Below, piece by piece: positions 6,601 to 8,606 of a stretch of 8,606 nt of DNA. Position numbers and translations under genes: made by a program. How positions within the stretch are numbered: the first letter of the stretch is position 1; each line of letters begins with the position of its first letter. The notes under the pieces are model-generated. The model was not told the DNA's origin and made no database searches. It saw only the letters and a program-made list of their open reading frames with translations. Origin of the DNA: an uncultured Bacteroides sp. (GTDB lineage: Bacteria > Bacteroidota > Bacteroidia > Bacteroidales > Bacteroidaceae); assembly GCA_947071285.1 (NCBI GenBank), contig CAMTFK010000191.1:1-8606 (forward strand), given 5' to 3'.

Positions 6601-6902
6601 AGCCGGACGGTATTCCGCAGATCAACAGCACGACAAGTTCCAACAACAATGCCGTTTCTTCAAGATGGCTCGTCAGTTCAGATTATCTGGTTGTCAAGAA
6701 TATCACACTAAGCTACCAGTTACCGAAATCCTTTGTGAAACGTCTGGATTTGCAGGCCATCGGCTTAAGTGCAAGTTGCGAAAACCTCTGGACTTTCACC
6801 GCCCGCCAAGGCATGAATCCGCAACAGTCATTCAGTGGCTCGCAATATAACTATCTGGTAACTCCAAGGGTATTTACTGTAGGCATCAACATCAAACTAT
6901 AA
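3630..6902 (+). CDS. SusC-family TonB-dependent outer-membrane transporter
   Basis: This outer-membrane barrel imports a glycan, peptide or other oligomer, energised by TonB, together with the SusD-like lipoprotein encoded next. The 1090 residues show a signal peptide (1-22, cleavage likely after ATMA), a carboxypeptidase-regulatory-like beta-sandwich (about 26-98, EPVVGASVLIKG and GVITDVNGEFVL), a TonB box (DEVIVTVAYG, 104-113), a plug domain (about 115-231; LYVVDGVPFGG, NPADIESISVLKDAASCALYG and SNGVILISTKKG) and a barrel to the C-terminus. There is no N-terminal STN domain, so it is not the type that signals to an ECF sigma factor. The last residue is Leu rather than the usual aromatic. 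The ATG at 3630 is preceded by AAAAAGAGAAC and followed directly by the signal peptide. Tandem stops (TAA TAG) end it, 11 bases before susD. Substrate cannot be told. Control is probably by the inverting segment upstream. Confidence 0.95.
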   Translation: MKRKLLFVMLAYLFLWAGATMAQVSKITGVVISEEDNEPVVGASVLIKGFSQGVITDVNGEFVLSNIPSSAKTLVISFVGMRTEEVAIKPQLRVILANDSQVLDEVIVTVAYGTAKKSSLTGAISTVDQKQIEMRPTSSVTSALEGTTSGVQINSTYGAPGSDPSIRIRGIGTVNGSSSPLYVVDGVPFGGNISDINPADIESISVLKDAASCALYGNRASNGVILISTKKGTSNKISFDLRINQGVYTRGIKEYKRTSPNQFMEASWQNLKNARMSAGDDAATAARYATENLISEQLYLNIYNKADNELFDQNGNLVADAQILPGYADDLDWYSDAIRSGYRQEYSFSGNTANEKSNYYFSIGYLDENGYVKNSDFSRISARTSMSFTPKKWFKAGINLSGTHQNSQATNGNSDAAFTNAFNYCRQIAPIYPVHLHNADGSYRLDDLGNKQYDSGFYTDDNGVSISTRNQYVDRHVIWENELNTDKTVRNTLQGIAFVDVKFLKDFTFTLKGDLNVRNSEQTSYDNATIGDGKGSNGRTKRITYRYKNYTFQQQLNWNHMYGKHYIDALVAHENYSNNYDYLYGFKTTETFAGKPNLSNFTDITSLNGYETDYRTESYLGRIRYNYAEKYNLEVSFRRDGSSRFSPKNRWGNFGSVGANWLVSEEDFMKSVTWVNSLKFRVNYGQVGNDAGTGYYGYMGLYAGSQNANIGAYYLSQNEALDLKWETGEAYGVALEGRLFNRWNISIEYFDKRNKDLLFDVYLPLSAGATSTTSAEATVTKNLGTISNKGVEINTDIDIYKDKKWKVNFATNATFVKNKIVKLPEQNKDGIISGNYKIVEGKSRYEFFMPTYVGVDQLTGNSLYTLNLEDYFITLPDGNKLGNAEGTDITDNESLTAINGTYYTNNTTYALKEFHGSALPKIYGSFTGTVAYKSFSLSALFTYSLGGKTNDGAYRGLMTTGTSPSNFHSDIMKSWKAAPEGMTENSTDRIKPDGIPQINSTTSSNNNAVSSRWLVSSDYLVVKNITLSYQLPKSFVKRLDLQAIGLSASCENLWTFTARQGMNPQQSFSGSQYNYLVTPRVFTVGINIKL

Positions 6903-6913
6903 TAGTAACACTT

Positions 6914-8464
6914 ATGAAAAAAATATTATATACATTAGGAATCATAGTCCTGCTCGCTTCATGCGCCGGCGACTATCTGGACACCGCACCTCAATCATCT
7001 ACCGGTACGACCACCATCTTTGAGACGACGGAAAATGCCAAACTTGCCATAAACGGTATTTGCCGATTAATGGTCACGCAGTATCTCAGTTCGCAGGGAT
7101 TTAATGGTGAAGGAACCATCAAAACCTGGTATGGCAACTATCCGGGAAATCACTTTCAGAAGTCGAACCTTACCGGTTGGTCATCCATCATCAATTCCCT
7201 TTATCACGAAAGAAACACTTCCACCTATTGCTACTATCCGTGGTTTTACTACTACAAACTGATAGGCAATGCCAATGCCATCATTGTCAATATTGATGCA
7301 GCCAGCGGCAGTGCAGCGGAAAAAGCATTCATAAAAGCCCAGGCTTTAACATTCAGGGCATACAGCTACACGATGTTGAGCCAGCTTTATTGCCATCGCT
7401 GGTGCGACAGCAACAATGGCGCCAGTCGCGGGTTGCCCCTGCGCATAGACCAAAGCACCGGGGAACTGGAATGTTCCACACTGGCAGAAGTCTACAACCG
7501 GATTTATGAAGACTTGGACAATGCCATTTCCAATTTCACGACATCCGAAATGGACCGTCCAAGTGGAGATAATTACAGTCCGAACCTGGATGTCGCCTAT
7601 GCCGTTTATGCACGGGCAGCACTGATTCGCGAAGACTGGGCAACCGCAGCCCGGTATGCAGCCCTGGCACGCAAGAACTATCCATTGATGACCAACTCCG
7701 AATATGTAGACGGTGGCTTTAATACTCCGAATCAGGAATGGATATGGAGCAGCTACAACGCCACCGACCAGAACTTGCACTTTTATTCGTTTTTTGCCTA
7801 TCAGGGCAGCAACTCAAGTGCCAGTATTTGCAGAAGTTACGCATGTTCCATCAGCAAAGAGCTTTATGACCGGATTCCGGAAACAGACATACGCAGAACT
7901 ATGTTCCTGGCTCCCCGCGAAGGAGAAACTTACACCACTTCCACCGGACGCGCTTCCAAGGGTGCCTTATTTGAGCGTGCAAAGAAAGACTACGCCGACA
8001 AGATTTACAGTACAAGTTATATCTTTGCTTACATGCAGTTCAAAATTCTATGTGCCGAGCAGCCGGGTATAGGCCAATTGAATCATTTCCGCTCCGCCGA
8101 AATGTACCTGATAGAAGCCGAAGCCAATTGCCACATCGGTGGAAAAGATACAGAAACACAAAACTTATTGATAACGCTGAATAAGGATTCCGGACGCAAC
8201 CCGTCGTACACCTGCACAAAAACAGGAAATGAATTACTGGAAGAAGTGAAACTATACCGGAATATCGAACTTTGGGGTGAAGGTTTCGACTGGTTCGACT
8301 ATAAGCGTTGGAAAGAGCCTATCGCTCGCAAATCATACCCGGAAGGCAGTTTCCATGTACAATTTGCAATAACAGCCGATCCTTCGGCCAATAACCAATG
8401 GACTTGGGTATTCCCTGCAAAGGAAGTTGACTATAATGACGCACTTACTTCGTATATAGAATAG
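6914..8464 (+). CDS. SusD/RagB-family surface lipoprotein
   Basis: This is the substrate-binding lid that sits on the SusC barrel at the cell surface. The 516-residue protein has a lipoprotein signal with lipobox LLASC (Cys17 lipidated), then the typical AGDYLDTAPQSS. TPR-like helical segments of the N-terminal SusD domain follow (42-60, 115-162, 224-256). The C-terminal RagB/SusD region includes FRSAEMYLIEAEAN (392-405) and LWGEGFDWFDYKRWKEPI (453-470). It runs to the expected end (WTWVFPAKEVDYN, 496-508), so it is complete. Eleven cysteines include close pairs 160/164 and 306/311, more than I expect for this family. The start lies 11 bases after the susC stop with no promoter between, so the two form one operon, ended by the terminator at 8487-8532. 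The substrate is unknown and no enzyme partner follows. Confidence 0.95.
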   Translation: MKKILYTLGIIVLLASCAGDYLDTAPQSSTGTTTIFETTENAKLAINGICRLMVTQYLSSQGFNGEGTIKTWYGNYPGNHFQKSNLTGWSSIINSLYHERNTSTYCYYPWFYYYKLIGNANAIIVNIDAASGSAAEKAFIKAQALTFRAYSYTMLSQLYCHRWCDSNNGASRGLPLRIDQSTGELECSTLAEVYNRIYEDLDNAISNFTTSEMDRPSGDNYSPNLDVAYAVYARAALIREDWATAARYAALARKNYPLMTNSEYVDGGFNTPNQEWIWSSYNATDQNLHFYSFFAYQGSNSSASICRSYACSISKELYDRIPETDIRRTMFLAPREGETYTTSTGRASKGALFERAKKDYADKIYSTSYIFAYMQFKILCAEQPGIGQLNHFRSAEMYLIEAEANCHIGGKDTETQNLLITLNKDSGRNPSYTCTKTGNELLEEVKLYRNIELWGEGFDWFDYKRWKEPIARKSYPEGSFHVQFAITADPSANNQWTWVFPAKEVDYNDALTSYIE

Positions 8465-8486
8465 ACCTAAATTCTCTCTGACAAAT

Positions 8487-8532
8487 AAAAAAGGAACGTT
8501 GTCTCCTCAGATTTGAGGAACGTTCCTTTTTT
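8487..8532 (+). terminator. Strong intrinsic terminator of the susC-susD operon
   Basis: AAAAAAGGAACGTT (8487-8500) pairs perfectly with AACGTTCCTTTTTT (8519-8532). Inside, CCTCA (8505-8509) pairs with TGAGG (8514-8518) after a four-base internal bulge. The T run follows the GC-containing stem, 23 bases after the susD stop begins its 3' end. The matching A run on the 5' side means it could also stop transcription arriving from the right. Confidence 0.92.
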
Positions 8533-8606
8533 ATTATTCATCACAAGGTAAAGAAAATCATCACCTTACAGAGTACTAAACAAGATAATAACAAAAGATA
8601 CACATC

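Noticed and set aside
7346..7780. A 144-residue minus-strand frame inside susD.
   Set aside because: It is a shadow of susD; no promoter or start signal and no domain.

Overview
The window looks like a piece of a Bacteroides (or very close Bacteroidales) chromosome. The main reasons are a complete SusC/SusD outer-membrane pair, several copies of the Bacteroides-type promoter (-7 box TAnnTTTG, in one case with a -33 TTTG box), the lack of strong Shine-Dalgarno sequences, and AT-rich spacers around GC-richer genes. I cannot name the species.

Layout. Bases 119-532 (minus) encode a small four-helix membrane protein of unknown function. It diverges from aroB (725-1786, plus; 3-dehydroquinate synthase). 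The two genes share a spacer holding back-to-back promoters with the same 9-mer, TATCTTTGC. Bases 1787-2773 hold no convincing gene but are dense in structure. First comes a roughly 240-bp imperfect palindrome whose core is four ACTATAGT octamers at an exact 22-bp period. Then comes a 167-bp MITE/REP-like inverted repeat (2234-2400). Last is a promoter followed at once by a folded RNA candidate (2535-2687), with a 22-bp interrupted closing helix and three internal hairpins. Bases 2774-3232 encode a 152-residue protein I do not recognise, followed by an 84-bp start-less remnant of a membrane peptide.

Bases 3368-3594 are the most important non-coding stretch. A perfect 17-bp inverted repeat flanks 193 bp that contain the best promoter in the window (TTTG, 18 bp, TATCTTTG). 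As given, that promoter points away from the susC gene that starts 36 bp beyond the right repeat. This is the architecture of an invertible promoter read in its OFF orientation. Flipping the segment would put the promoter about 70 bp upstream of the susC start codon. The pair susC (3630-6902) and susD (6914-8464) is then closed by a strong intrinsic terminator at 8487-8532. No glycan-degrading enzyme, sigma/anti-sigma pair or hybrid two-component sensor is in the window, and SusC has no N-terminal signalling (STN) domain. DNA inversion is therefore the most visible candidate control of this transporter.

Working together: SusC (TonB-dependent barrel) and SusD (surface lipoprotein lid) should form one nutrient-import complex of unknown substrate, switched on in a fraction of cells. 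The recombinase that would do the switching is not in the window. Bases 1-118 and 8533-8606 show nothing I can assign.
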